Of a stretch of 64,000 bases of DNA, positions 53,896 through 63,316 are shown in pieces. The position numbers and the translations under genes are program-made. Numbering within the stretch: the stretch's first letter is position 1; the number at the start of each line of letters is the position of its first letter. The stretch is from an uncultured bacterium (lineage in GTDB: Bacteria; Cyanobacteriota; Vampirovibrionia; Gastranaerophilales; Gastranaerophilaceae). The stretch is from assembly GCA_949284985.1 (NCBI GenBank), contig CASDWY010000031.1, positions 22,393 to 86,392 of the forward strand, read 5' to 3'. The notes beneath the pieces were generated by a model. It was not told the origin of the DNA. It saw only the letters and a program-made list of their open reading frames with translations, and did no database searches.

Positions 53896-54919
53896 CGTTA
53901 TATTTTTCCTCTTTTGATTTTGTACTTCTTATATCTGCCAGTTGTTTGTAAAGCTGAAGTTCTTTATCAGATAGTTCTTGTGGTATGTCTATTCTGATTG
54001 TAACTATAGCATCTCCAATATTACCTAAATCGTCTTTTAAACCGTTTTTAGCCAATCTTAGTTTTTGTCCTTGGGATGTATTTGCAGGAATTCTCATAAG
54101 AACTTTTCCTTGTGGGGTGTTTACATAAAGTTCTGTTCCAAAAACAGCATCTTGTGGATATATAGAGGCTTCAAATTTTACGTTGAGTCCGTCGTAGGTA
54201 TATTTTTTATCGTTTTCAATTTTTATTATTAAATATACATCTCCGTTTTTTCCTCCATTTTTTCCTCTATTACCTTCGTTTGGAATGCGGATTTTAGCAT
54301 TTTGTTTAATGTTTTTGGGTATTTTAACATTAATTTTTTTATGAATGGAGGTTTCACCACTACCTTGGCAAAGTGGGCACTTTGTTTGGTTTATAAACAT
54401 TTTACCTTCACAGTTTGGACATATTTCTGTGTGCAAAATGTTGACTGTTCGACTTGTGCCCATGAGTGCTTCTTGGTAGCTGATTGTTACTTCTGATGTT
54501 ACGTCGGATCCATTTTCTGGACGCTTTTTTGTTTTAGCAGTGTTAGATCTGTCTTTAAAAAGATTTTCCATAATGTCGTTTAAAACATCTGAAAAAGTGC
54601 TTTGAGCAGATTTTTCTTTTTGAGGTGGAGGGGTTTGAGATTTGCTGTAGGCTTTTTCTACCTGTTTTTGAGTTGTTCTGCTTTGTTGTCTGGTGTAACC
54701 TTTAAAGGTATCATATAGCTTTTTTTTATCAGCATCAATTAGAATTTCGTACGCTTGTGATATGTCTTTAAATTTTTCTGCAAAGACTTTGTTTCCGCCA
54801 TTAAGATCCGGATGATATTTGCGCGCTAATGTTCTATAGGCTGACTTTATTTTGGAAATGTCGTCTGTGTAGTCCAACCCAAGTATTTCATATAGATTTT
54901 TGTAAAAATAATTATCCAA
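53888..54919 (-). CDS. DnaJ-like co-chaperone with a half zinc finger
   Basis: A 343-residue J-protein. The J domain (6-70) has HPD at 36-38, and the C-terminal substrate-binding domains run from about 195 to 330. Between them only two CxxC pairs are present (C167/C170 and C181/C184) instead of the four of DnaJ. It is therefore between DnaJ and CbpA in type. It is coupled to queE. Confidence 0.87.
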   Translation of the reverse strand: MDNYFYKNLYEILGLDYTDDISKIKSAYRTLARKYHPDLNGGNKVFAEKFKDISQAYEILIDADKKKLYDTFKGYTRQQSRTTQKQVEKAYSKSQTPPPQKEKSAQSTFSDVLNDIMENLFKDRSNTAKTKKRPENGSDVTSEVTISYQEALMGTSRTVNILHTEICPNCEGKMFINQTKCPLCQGSGETSIHKKINVKIPKNIKQNAKIRIPNEGNRGKNGGKNGDVYLIIKIENDKKYTYDGLNVKFEASIYPQDAVFGTELYVNTPQGKVLMRIPANTSQGQKLRLAKNGLKDDLGNIGDAIVTIRIDIPQELSDKELQLYKQLADIRSTKSKEEKYNGA

Positions 54920-54994
54920 ATTAAACCCCTTATTGTAATTTTAACTAAATTATATAAAAAGGCAAGTATGCACAAGGTTTATTTTGGAGTAGTT

Positions 54995-55026
54995 AAAAAA
55001 AAGCTCCGATTATCGGAGCTTTTTTT
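54995..55026 (-). terminator. Intrinsic terminator after dapA
   Basis: AGCTCCGA (55002-55009) pairs with TCGGAGCT (55013-55020), flanked by A and T runs on both sides. Confidence 0.92.
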
Positions 55027-55912
55027 AAATATAGTTTTTAAAAACTTTTAAAAATTCAATTTTTTCTTCTTCAGAAAGCTCAGTGAGCGGTCTGCGAACG
55101 TAGTCTTCAATGATGTCAACTTTAGAAAGGGCATATTTTACAGGAACTGGGTTTGGAGCCATAAAAAGTTTTTTGAATAATGGTGCTAAATAAAGATGAA
55201 TTTTTAGAGCATCTTCTGTGCGCCCTTCTTTAAATGCACGAACCATTTTTTTAACTTCTTTTCCAACAACATGTGATGCAACTGAAATAACTCCGTATGC
55301 GCCAAGTGAAAGCATTGGTAATGTGAGGCTATCATCGCCGCAGTATATTGCAACATCTGATGGAAGTTTTGATTTTAGTTCTGTTATTACGTCCATATCC
55401 GGAAAACTTTGTTTTATTGCAACTATGTTGTCAAAATCGTTAGTAAGTCTTACAACAGTGTCTGGCTGCATATTTACTCCGGTACGACCAGGGATGTTGT
55501 AGAGGATAATCGGGGTATTTTTTATCGCTTTTGCAATTGCGGCAAAGTGTTCGTACATGCCTTTTTGTGACGGTTTGTTGTAGTAAGGAACTACAGATAA
55601 TATTACATCAGCTCCGGCAGAAGCAGCTTTTTTAGAAGCATTAATAGCTGTTTCTGTACAGTTTGAACCTGCACCCATAACTATTTTAGCTGATTTGCCA
55701 ACAATTGACCTTACTGAATTTAAAAGTTCTGATTCTTCTTCAAATGTTAGTGTTGGAGATTCTCCAGTAGTGCCTGCAACAAGTATTGTATCCGTTCCGT
55801 TATCTGTTAGATGCTTTGCAAGTACTGCCATTCCGTTGTAGTCGACTTTTCTGTCTTTATCCATCGGCGTAACCATTGCTGTGATTACTTCACCGGCATC
55901 GTATCTCAACAT
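55025..55912 (-). CDS. dapA: 4-hydroxy-tetrahydrodipicolinate synthase
   Basis: Condenses aspartate semialdehyde and pyruvate for lysine and peptidoglycan. The 295-residue aldolase has GTTGESPTL, VVPYYNKPS, LYNIPGRTGVNM and the Schiff-base Lys in IVAIKQSF. It follows asd, which makes its substrate, and ends at a strong terminator. Confidence 0.96.
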   Translation of the reverse strand: MLRYDAGEVITAMVTPMDKDRKVDYNGMAVLAKHLTDNGTDTILVAGTTGESPTLTFEEESELLNSVRSIVGKSAKIVMGAGSNCTETAINASKKAASAGADVILSVVPYYNKPSQKGMYEHFAAIAKAIKNTPIILYNIPGRTGVNMQPDTVVRLTNDFDNIVAIKQSFPDMDVITELKSKLPSDVAIYCGDDSLTLPMLSLGAYGVISVASHVVGKEVKKMVRAFKEGRTEDALKIHLYLAPLFKKLFMAPNPVPVKYALSKVDIIEDYVRRPLTELSEEEKIEFLKVFKNYI

Positions 55913-55933
55913 AATTTATCTCCTTAATTAATT

Positions 55934-56950
55934 TTAGTATAGTTCCATTTCAATTATTTTTTCTGCAATTCTTACTGTGTTTAGTGCTGCGCCTATTCTA
56001 AGGTTGTCAGCTACACACCAAAAGTCTATAGCGTTGTCAAATGCAATATTTTTACGAATTCTTCCAACATAAACAGGATCTTTTGATGCGGCTTCAAGCG
56101 GTGTTGGGTATTGATAATTGTCTTTGTCATCAATAACGGTTACGCCATAAGCACTTTCTAATATTTCACGTGCTTTAAGTTCGTCAATCGGTTTTTCAAA
56201 TTCTACGGTAACGGCTTCTGAATGACCTCTGTATACCGGAACTCTTACGGCTGTACATGAAATTGGTGTTTGTGGATCTAGGTGAAGAATTTTTTTGGTT
56301 TCGTTTGTAACTTTCATTTCTTCCTTTGTGTATCCGTTTTCAGTAAAAACATCAATTTGAGGAATAACATTAAAGCCAATTTCGTGTTTAAATGCTTGAT
56401 TTTGGAATTTTTGCCCTGCAAGTGCAGCTTTTGTATTTTCTGTAAGCTCGTTTATGGCTGCAAGTCCTGCTCCGGAAACTGCTTGGTATGTTGAAACAAT
56501 CATTCTTTTAATTTTTGCGTAGTCATGTAGTGGTTTTAGTGCTAGCATAAGTTGTGATGTAGAACAATTTGGGTTAGCAACTATACCTTTATGTGTTTTC
56601 AAATCTTCATCATTTACGCCGGCTATTACAAGAGGAGTGCCTTCAACCATTCTAAATGCTGAAGAGTTATCAATGTATACACAGCCTCTTTTTACTGCTT
56701 CAGGCGCAAGAGCCAAGCTTGTTGACCCTCCGGCAGAGGCTAAAACAATGTTTACTCCTTCAAATGCATCTGGTGTTGCTTCTATAATTGTATGAGTTTC
56801 ACCTTTAAATTCAATTTGTTTTCCTGCACTTTTTTTAGAAGCTAAGAATTTTATTTTATTGTATTTTACCTTGTTTTCGATAAGTATACTTAGGATTTCT
56901 CGTCCTACAACTCCTGTTGCTCCAAGTACTGCTATGTTTGGTAAACTCAT
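55934..56950 (-). CDS. asd: Aspartate-semialdehyde dehydrogenase
   Basis: Makes aspartate semialdehyde for lysine, threonine and methionine. The protein has AVLGATGVVGREIL, the catalytic Cys in ANPNCSTSQL and RVPVYRGHSEAVTVEF. The frame opens at 57013, but ATG 56950 is chosen: it has AAGGAG 7 nt upstream and begins at the family start. 21 nt before dapA, so an asd-dapA operon. Confidence 0.95.
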   Translation of the reverse strand: MSLPNIAVLGATGVVGREILSILIENKVKYNKIKFLASKKSAGKQIEFKGETHTIIEATPDAFEGVNIVLASAGGSTSLALAPEAVKRGCVYIDNSSAFRMVEGTPLVIAGVNDEDLKTHKGIVANPNCSTSQLMLALKPLHDYAKIKRMIVSTYQAVSGAGLAAINELTENTKAALAGQKFQNQAFKHEIGFNVIPQIDVFTENGYTKEEMKVTNETKKILHLDPQTPISCTAVRVPVYRGHSEAVTVEFEKPIDELKAREILESAYGVTVIDDKDNYQYPTPLEAASKDPVYVGRIRKNIAFDNAIDFWCVADNLRIGAALNTVRIAEKIIEMELY

Positions 56951-57016
56951 ATTTTTCTCCTTAAGTTTGCGTGTCTTCTTATACAATATATAATGAAAAT
57001 GAGTATATAGCAAATA

Positions 57017-57048
57017 AAAAAGCGAGCATATTTCTATACTCGCTTTTT
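57017..57048 (-). terminator. Intrinsic terminator after rpsA
   Basis: AAAAAGCGAG (57017-57026) pairs with CTCGCTTTTT (57039-57048). It separates rpsA from the asd-dapA operon downstream. Confidence 0.85.
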
Positions 57049-57070
57049 ATTGTTATTGTTATTGTTATTG
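57047..57070. repeat. (TTATTG)4 hexanucleotide repeat
   Basis: Four exact TTATTG units lie between the rpsA stop codon and its terminator. A pure tract of this length could vary in copy number, but it lies outside coding sequence. Confidence 0.8.
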
Positions 57071-57074
57071 ATGT

Positions 57075-58148
57075 TTATTCTTTTATATCTTTAACACTAA
57101 GAGCAATTCTATGTTCTTGTGGGGTGAATTTTTTAATCATAACATCTATTTCGTCACCGATATTGTATATTTCAAATGGGTTTGCTTTTTCATTTGCCAT
57201 TTCAGATTGAGGAAGAAGTGCTTCTACACCAGGGAAAATGTTTACAAACACGCCAAATGAGGTTATTTTGTTAACAGTTCCTTTAACAACTTGTCCTTCT
57301 TCAAATTTTCCTTCAATTTCTTCCCATGGATTATCTCCAAGACGTTTAAGACTCAAGCTGATACGTTTAAGGTCGGTATCAATTTTTAAAATTTTAACTT
57401 CAATTTTTTGTCCTAGTGTAAGAACGTCAGATGGGTGTTTAATACGAGCCCAGCTGATTTCTGAAATTGGAAGAAGTCCATCTACACCGTTTATATCAAC
57501 AAAAGCTCCAAAGTCTGCTATTCGTACGATTTCCCCTGTTACAATATCATCAACTTCCAATTGATTTATAACTTCATCTACAACTGCATCTCTTTGTTCT
57601 TGAAGAGCTTGTCTTTGAGAAAGTATAAGTTTGTTCTTTTTAGGATCTGCTTCGAGAACTTTAACTTCTATTTCTTGACCGATTAAGCCGTCAAAAGGTG
57701 TTCCTGTTCTAAGTTGTGATGCTGGAATAAAACCTTTAAGATCACAAACATCTACAATAACGCCTCCACGAACTAATGATGCAATTTTAGCTATAATTGT
57801 TTCATTATTAATTTTATGGTTTTGAAGAGTTTGCCATGCTTGTGCAGAAGAAACTTTTTTCAATGAAAGAACGATATCTTCGCTTTTTGCATCTTCTTCT
57901 TTGAGTACGTAAAATTCTTTAACATCACCTATTTGCAGAACATCTTGCGGTTTTTTATCAAAAGATGAGCTTACTTCTCTATCCGGAAGAAACGCTTCTC
58001 CTTTCGCGCCAATGTCTACTAAAAATCCGTCTGCTTCACGTTTTACTACAGTGCCTTCTACTACGTCTGCTACGCAAAGTTTTCTTGAAAACGTTTCATT
58101 AAGAAGTTTTTCAAAATCTTCTGCTGTGAATTCTGTTGTTTTAGTCAT
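57075..58148 (-). CDS. rpsA: 30S ribosomal protein S1
   Basis: A 357-residue protein with four S1 RNA-binding repeats (for example VVEGTVVKREADGFLVDIGAKGEAFLP and VTGEIVRIADFGAFVDI). The family in proteobacteria has six repeats; a four-repeat form is usual in cyanobacteria-related and Gram-positive lines. It follows ispH by 21 nt. Confidence 0.94.
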   Translation of the reverse strand: MTKTTEFTAEDFEKLLNETFSRKLCVADVVEGTVVKREADGFLVDIGAKGEAFLPDREVSSSFDKKPQDVLQIGDVKEFYVLKEEDAKSEDIVLSLKKVSSAQAWQTLQNHKINNETIIAKIASLVRGGVIVDVCDLKGFIPASQLRTGTPFDGLIGQEIEVKVLEADPKKNKLILSQRQALQEQRDAVVDEVINQLEVDDIVTGEIVRIADFGAFVDINGVDGLLPISEISWARIKHPSDVLTLGQKIEVKILKIDTDLKRISLSLKRLGDNPWEEIEGKFEEGQVVKGTVNKITSFGVFVNIFPGVEALLPQSEMANEKANPFEIYNIGDEIDVMIKKFTPQEHRIALSVKDIKE

Positions 58149-58169
58149 AATTTTCTCCTTTTCTATTAA

Positions 58170-59054
58170 TTATGTGTATTGTTCTAATTCTTTAATAACT
58201 GCTTCTATTATATTTTGAGGCGTTGATGCCCCTGCTGTTACTCCTATATTTTGGGCATTTTTTATTGCTTCTGTATATTCACATAGTTCTTGTTCATTTT
58301 CTATATGGATAGTTTTTGTTATGGGTTTTAGTATTTCAGCTAAGTGAGTGGTATTTGCACTTTTTTTTGAGCCTACAACAACCATTAATTCTGATTTTTT
58401 TGCTAGTTCACATGCTTCATTTTGTCTGAGTGAGGTTGAAGCGCAAATTGTGTTAAATACTCTAAGTTCTTTTGTGAGCTTTGTAAGTTCCGATACAATT
58501 GCTTGAAGATTTTTTACACGTTGGGTTGTTTGAGAAACCACGCCTACTTTTTTAGCTGATTTGATTTTTTGAGATAAGTTGGTATCAATTTCATTTATAT
58601 CAGAAATAACATAAACATTGTTGCTATGCTGTTTAGCATTTGCACTTATTGCCATAACTTCAGGGTGTTCACTTTTACCAACAATTACAACAAGATAACC
58701 TTCGGTTGCAAGTTCTTCGGCTTTTTGCTGAACTTTTTTAACATCAGGACAAGTTAAGTCTATAACTTCGTAGCCGTTTTCATCAATTTTTTTTATTTCT
58801 TGATTTGAAAGCCCGTGACTGCGTATAATACAAATTCCGCAATCTTTGCAATTATTGTTTTGAGGTAAGGTTTTTGTGGTAACAATACCTATCTCATCAA
58901 GTTCTTTTATAACATCAGAATTGTGTATAAGTTCACCTAAAACATAAACTGGTCGACAAGGATTCTCTGATTTTATTTTTTTTGTGGTTTCGACTGCTCT
59001 TTTTACACCGTAGCAAAATCCTGCATGTTGTGCTAACGTTATTGTTTTTTTCAA
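58170..59054 (-). CDS. ispH: 4-hydroxy-3-methylbut-2-enyl diphosphate reductase
   Basis: The last step of the MEP pathway, making IPP and DMAPP with a 4Fe-4S cluster. The cluster cysteines are C14 (GFCYGVKRAV), C102 (LTCPDVKKVQ) and C204 (NTICAST). An additional CKDCGIC group lies at 69-75, in a loop before the RSHG segment. It precedes rpsA, an order that is fused in some clostridia. Confidence 0.95.
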   Translation of the reverse strand: MKKTITLAQHAGFCYGVKRAVETTKKIKSENPCRPVYVLGELIHNSDVIKELDEIGIVTTKTLPQNNNCKDCGICIIRSHGLSNQEIKKIDENGYEVIDLTCPDVKKVQQKAEELATEGYLVVIVGKSEHPEVMAISANAKQHSNNVYVISDINEIDTNLSQKIKSAKKVGVVSQTTQRVKNLQAIVSELTKLTKELRVFNTICASTSLRQNEACELAKKSELMVVVGSKKSANTTHLAEILKPITKTIHIENEQELCEYTEAIKNAQNIGVTAGASTPQNIIEAVIKELEQYT

Positions 59055-59142
59055 AAAGCGTTACTTCCGTTTCTTTAGACTTGCCGTAAATTACGACTGT
59101 ATCGATTTTGTATCACAAACAATTATTTGCGTCAATTGTTTT

Positions 59143-59171
59143 TTGCTTTTGAGGATTGCTAATGATATAAT
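59143..59171 (+). promoter_or_regulatory. Promoter placed for a leaderless mRNA
   Basis: TTGCTT (59143-59148) and TATAAT (59166-59171) are 17 bp apart, and the ATG of the endonuclease-like gene starts 7 nt after the -10 box. This is the same geometry as at 19880-19915. Confidence 0.6.
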
Positions 59172-59177
59172 TTGCTT

Positions 59178-60008
59178 ATGGAAAAATTGAATTTTATTAC
59201 AGCTGGCATGCCTTTGGCAACTGATGGTAAGGTGGGATATGATAGTGCTTTTGAGGTTCTTAGGTCAAGAAACCTTGATGGACTTGAGATGGAATTTGTT
59301 CATGGGGTGAGACTTTCTCCTAAAAGTACTAGTGCTGTTAAATCTGCTATTGAGAGTGGTTTTTTAGTTACCGCACATGGTCCTTATTATATAAATTTAA
59401 ATTCTGACGATGAAGAAAAGATTGTGGCTAGCAAAAAGCGTATTATTGATACAGCTAAAGCTGCTTATAGTGTTGGCGGATATTCGATAACTTTTCATGC
59501 TGCTTTTTATATGAAAAAAGATGCACAAACAGTATACAATCAAGTTGAAAAATCGATTGCTGAAATTTTATTAGCACTTGAACAAGAAGGAATTGATATT
59601 TGGGTAAGACCGGAAACTACCGGGAAAAAAACGCAGTGGGGAGATTTAGACGAGATTATTAGACTATCGAAGGTTTTTGACAAGGTGCTCCCTTGTGTTG
59701 ATTTTTCTCATTTGCACGCTAGGCATAACGGAATTTATAATACTTATGATGAATTTGCCAAAATTTTTGATACGATTGGAACGGAAATAGGCTCTTACGC
59801 TCTTGAAAACTTTCATGCACATGTTGCTGGAATTGCATATGGTGAGAAAGGAGAAAAAAATCATCTTATTTTAGAAGAAAGTGATATGAATTATAAAGAT
59901 TTAATGAAAGCTTTTAAAAACTTTGGTATTAAAGGAGCTGTTGTTTGTGAAAGTCCAAATATTGAAGAGGATTGTTCGTTATTGAAAAATTATTATGAAA
60001 GTTTGTAA
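59178..60008 (+). CDS. Endonuclease IV-like AP endonuclease (TIM barrel)
   Basis: A 276-residue protein of the AP endonuclease 2/xylose isomerase fold. FITAGMPLATDG and LDGLEMEFVHGVRL open it as in archaeal-type deoxyribonuclease IV. Metal ligands are expected in AHGPYYINL, FHAAFY, RPETTGK, VDFSHLHAR and FHAHVAG. It probably repairs abasic sites. The start is ATG 59178, with no ribosome binding site and a likely leaderless transcript. Confidence 0.85.
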   Translation: MEKLNFITAGMPLATDGKVGYDSAFEVLRSRNLDGLEMEFVHGVRLSPKSTSAVKSAIESGFLVTAHGPYYINLNSDDEEKIVASKKRIIDTAKAAYSVGGYSITFHAAFYMKKDAQTVYNQVEKSIAEILLALEQEGIDIWVRPETTGKKTQWGDLDEIIRLSKVFDKVLPCVDFSHLHARHNGIYNTYDEFAKIFDTIGTEIGSYALENFHAHVAGIAYGEKGEKNHLILEESDMNYKDLMKAFKNFGIKGAVVCESPNIEEDCSLLKNYYESL

Positions 60009-60009
60009 C

Positions 60010-60669
60010 TTAATTTAGTGCATTTTCTATAAGTTGTATGTCTGATTGTGTTGTTATTTTAATATTTGAATACTCACCATCTACTGTATAAACAGGTATA
60101 TTTAGGGATTCTAAAAGTCCTGCATCGTCAGAGAAATTTTTACCTTGAAGCTTTGTGTGTGCATTTAAAATTAGATTGTAATCAAAGATTTGCGGTGTTT
60201 GTGCGCATCTGAGTGTATCTCTTTGTGGGGTAGAAATTATTAGCCCGTCCGGTGCTGTAATTTTTATTGTGTCTATTGCTTTTACTGCAACTATTGCGGC
60301 TTTTGTCTCTTTAGCTTTTTTTATGCATTGCTCTATTGTGTGTTGTTTTATTAAAGGTCTAGCACCATCGTGAATTATTACAAGCTCGGTATCGTTGTCA
60401 AGCGCTTTTAATCCATTAAATACGCTTTGCTGACGTGTGTTTCCGCCTTGCACAAGTTTAATGTTTTTAGGGATAATATTTTTTATGTTTTCTCTTAATT
60501 CATCGGATACAGTAATTATTGTAGTTGAGAGTTTTATATTTTTAAAGGCTTCAAGTGTGTAAAGAATGATTTCTTTTCCATTAATTTTTTCAAGTAATTT
60601 GTTTCTGCCAAAACGACTTGAAGTTCCACCTGCTGTTATTATTAGTGCGGGTAATTTTTCTTTGCACAT
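60010..60669 (-). CDS. ispD: 2-C-methyl-D-erythritol 4-phosphate cytidylyltransferase
   Basis: The third step of the MEP pathway. The 219-residue protein has ITAGGTSSRFGRNKLLEKINGK, VIIHDGARPLI and TPQRDTLRCAQTPQIFDY. It lies 1 nt after thiL, so the two are co-transcribed. TarI-type enzymes are relatives, but the motif set fits IspD. Confidence 0.92.
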   Translation of the reverse strand: MCKEKLPALIITAGGTSSRFGRNKLLEKINGKEIILYTLEAFKNIKLSTTIITVSDELRENIKNIIPKNIKLVQGGNTRQQSVFNGLKALDNDTELVIIHDGARPLIKQHTIEQCIKKAKETKAAIVAVKAIDTIKITAPDGLIISTPQRDTLRCAQTPQIFDYNLILNAHTKLQGKNFSDDAGLLESLNIPVYTVDGEYSNIKITTQSDIQLIENALN

Positions 60670-60670
60670 G

Positions 60671-61639
60671 TTAATTATCTCCCTTAAAGTGACTAAAGGT
60701 TTTTTCTTTAATTAATTTTTCATTTAATTTTACAGTTTTGTTATTAATAGTTATTATTCCGCAGTTAGTTGATTCTGAAACGTAACCTATTGGCGTAAAT
60801 ATTTTATTAGAAAGTTTTTTTGCCAGATTAGGCGGAATTGTAAAAAGTAGTGAAAAGTCTTCTGCTCCGAAAATTATGGTATCTTCGGGGTTTAAGTTGT
60901 GTTGTAAAGCTTTTTGGTTAAAATCTTTTGGTCGTAAAATTTTATCGGCATCTACGTTAAGGCATACATTTGATGCTTGTGATATTTTGAATACGGCATC
61001 TGCAAGACCGTCAGATGTATCCATTGCCGCAAATCTTTTGGGGTTAAGTTTGGTTATCTCTTCTATGTATTCAAAAGCTGTTTTGGGTGCAATGTGATTT
61101 TCTGTATAAATATTTTTTATATTTGGATTTTGTAAAAGTTCTTCAAGTCCTATTGCGCTTACTCCGGAGTAACCGCATAAAAATACTATGTCATTTTTTT
61201 GGGCAAGATTTCTGCCTATATTTGTTTGGCAAGTTTGTTGTCCTGCTGCACAAATTGATATAACTATTTTTTCAGAACGTGTAAGATCTCCTCCGGCAAC
61301 AAAACATCCAAATTTTTTACAAGCATAATTTATACCGTCATAAAATTGTTCTATAAAATGGTTTGAAATATTTGCAGGCATTGACAGGGATATGGTTACA
61401 AAAAGAGGTTTAGCCAGTGCTGCACAAAGGTCTGAAATATTTACTGCCATAGCCTTTTGACCGAGTTCTTGTGGCGTAGTAAATTTGAGTGAAAAATGTA
61501 CGTCTTCTACTAAGGTATCATGCGTTACAAATAGTGATTTTGTTTCATTGTTAAGATTGATTTTTGCGCAATCATTTCCCAGGCTATTACTTTTGTCCAG
61601 TTTTTTGCTTATTAGTTTTAGCATGTCTAATTCATTCAT
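60671..61639 (-). CDS. thiL: Thiamine-monophosphate kinase
   Basis: Makes thiamine diphosphate from the monophosphate with ATP. The 322-residue protein has GNDCAKINL, FVTHDTLVEDVHFSL, AVNISDLCAALAKPL, GGDLTRSEK, and the MDTSDGLADA segment. These are the metal- and ATP-binding parts of the PurM/ThiL fold. First gene of the pair with ispD. Confidence 0.93.
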   Translation of the reverse strand: MNELDMLKLISKKLDKSNSLGNDCAKINLNNETKSLFVTHDTLVEDVHFSLKFTTPQELGQKAMAVNISDLCAALAKPLFVTISLSMPANISNHFIEQFYDGINYACKKFGCFVAGGDLTRSEKIVISICAAGQQTCQTNIGRNLAQKNDIVFLCGYSGVSAIGLEELLQNPNIKNIYTENHIAPKTAFEYIEEITKLNPKRFAAMDTSDGLADAVFKISQASNVCLNVDADKILRPKDFNQKALQHNLNPEDTIIFGAEDFSLLFTIPPNLAKKLSNKIFTPIGYVSESTNCGIITINNKTVKLNEKLIKEKTFSHFKGDN

Positions 61640-61740
61640 TTTTGCATTATATCATTGAAGAAAATCAAAGACAAAGGTAATAATGACGTAAAAAGAATTT
61701 TTATGATAATATCTATATATGTTAATTTAAGGAGGCGCTT

Positions 61741-63279
61741 ATGAAAAAGCGAGCATTAATAAGTGTTTATGATAAAACAGGAATTAAGGATTTTGCAGAA
61801 AAATTACAAAAAGAGTTTCATTACGAAATAGTTTCTACTGGTTCTACTTCAAGTTTATTGAAAGAATCTGGGATTGAAGTTACAGATGTATGTGATTTGA
61901 CAGGTTTTAATGAGATGCTAGATGGAAAGGTAAAAACTCTTCATCCTGCTATTTTTGGAGGTGTTCTTGCAGATGTTTCACTTTCACAAGAGCTTACAGA
62001 AATTGCTAACTATGATATCGAACCTTTTTCTATTGTAGTTGTAAATTTGTATCCTTTTGAGCAAATTGCGGCTAAAACTGTCAATGAAGCTGATTTACTT
62101 AAGAATATAGATATTGGAGGTTGTGCACTTTTAAGAGCAGCTGCAAAGAATAATAAAAACGTACTGGCTGTATCGTCACCGTCTCAATATTCTGAAGTTT
62201 TAGCAGAGTTAAATGAAAAAGGTGGACTGTTCGGTGAAGCTATTTCAAAGAATTTTGCTCAAAAAGTCTTTTCTTTAACTGCAAAGTATGATGAATGTAT
62301 TTGTTCTACATTGAGAAAAGTTTATGAGTTGGATGGTGAGAATTTTTCTTTAATTTTAGATAAACCTACAGATTTTGAGTTGAGGTATGGTGAAAATCCA
62401 CATCAAAAAGCTTTTATATTTGAATCTGAATCTAAGGTAGATTATGAAGTTATGCAAGGAAAGGCGCTTTCGTATAATAATATTTTGGATGCCCATGCTG
62501 CATTATCTTTGATTTCGGAATTCTATGATGTAAATGCTTGTGCTATTATTAAGCACAATAATCCTTGCGGTGTTGCGTTGGGAAAAAATCCAGAGGAAGC
62601 GTATGCTAAAGCTTTGGATTGCGACCCCATATCTGCTTTTGGCTGTATTGTTGCGTTTAGTGCTGAGGTTAATGCTACGTTAGCTAAGCAGTTGGTTTCA
62701 TTATTTTTGGAAGTAGTTATTGCTCCTGATTTTTCTGAAGATGCATTAAAAATATTTGAAACTAAAAAAAATCTTAGAGTTTTAAAAGTAAATACTCCGC
62801 TTAAAGCATATAGTGAACTTGTTTCAAGAGATGTTAAAGTTACACCTTTTGGAGTGCTTGTTCAAGAACCGGATTTAAAACAACTGGATTCGGAATCATT
62901 TAAGGTTGTTACAAAGGTTAAGCCGACTGCTGAAGAGATTGAGGATATGGTTTTTGCTTGGAAAGTAGCAAAGCACGTTCGGTCTAATGCGATTGTTGTT
63001 GCAAAGGATTTTAAAACGTTGGGAATATGTGGTGGTCAGACTTCAAGGATTGATGCACTTGAAATTGCATTGAATCGTGCTTGTGATTCTTCAAAAGATG
63101 CTGTTCTTGCATCAGATGGCTTTTTCCCTGCACTTGATAATATTCATTCTGCTGCACAAGGTAGAATTAAAGCAATTATTCAGCCAGGTGGCAGTATTAA
63201 AGATAAAGAAGTAATTATGCAAGCAGATAAATATGGAATGGCAATGATTATGACAGGTGTTAGGCATTTTAAGCATTGA
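61741..63279 (+). CDS. purH: AICAR formyltransferase/IMP cyclohydrolase
   Basis: The last two steps of purine synthesis, joined in one 512-residue protein. The N-terminal MGS-like IMP cyclohydrolase domain is at 1-190 (ISVYDKTGIKDFA, DGRVKTLHP-type site as DGKVKTLHP), and the AICAR transformylase domain follows (RYGENPHQKA, KHNNPCGVA, SDGFFPALDNI). AAGGAGG precedes the ATG. A terminator follows. Confidence 0.96.
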   Translation: MKKRALISVYDKTGIKDFAEKLQKEFHYEIVSTGSTSSLLKESGIEVTDVCDLTGFNEMLDGKVKTLHPAIFGGVLADVSLSQELTEIANYDIEPFSIVVVNLYPFEQIAAKTVNEADLLKNIDIGGCALLRAAAKNNKNVLAVSSPSQYSEVLAELNEKGGLFGEAISKNFAQKVFSLTAKYDECICSTLRKVYELDGENFSLILDKPTDFELRYGENPHQKAFIFESESKVDYEVMQGKALSYNNILDAHAALSLISEFYDVNACAIIKHNNPCGVALGKNPEEAYAKALDCDPISAFGCIVAFSAEVNATLAKQLVSLFLEVVIAPDFSEDALKIFETKKNLRVLKVNTPLKAYSELVSRDVKVTPFGVLVQEPDLKQLDSESFKVVTKVKPTAEEIEDMVFAWKVAKHVRSNAIVVAKDFKTLGICGGQTSRIDALEIALNRACDSSKDAVLASDGFFPALDNIHSAAQGRIKAIIQPGGSIKDKEVIMQADKYGMAMIMTGVRHFKH

Positions 63280-63288
63280 TAAGTTGAA

Positions 63289-63311
63289 AAAAGCGGGCAT
63301 TGCCCGCTTTT
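63289..63311. terminator. Bidirectional intrinsic terminator
   Basis: AAAAGCGGGCA and TGCCCGCTTTT pair almost without a loop (63289-63311). It serves purH and the converging repeat-protein gene. Confidence 0.9.
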
Positions 63312-63316
63312 AAAGG

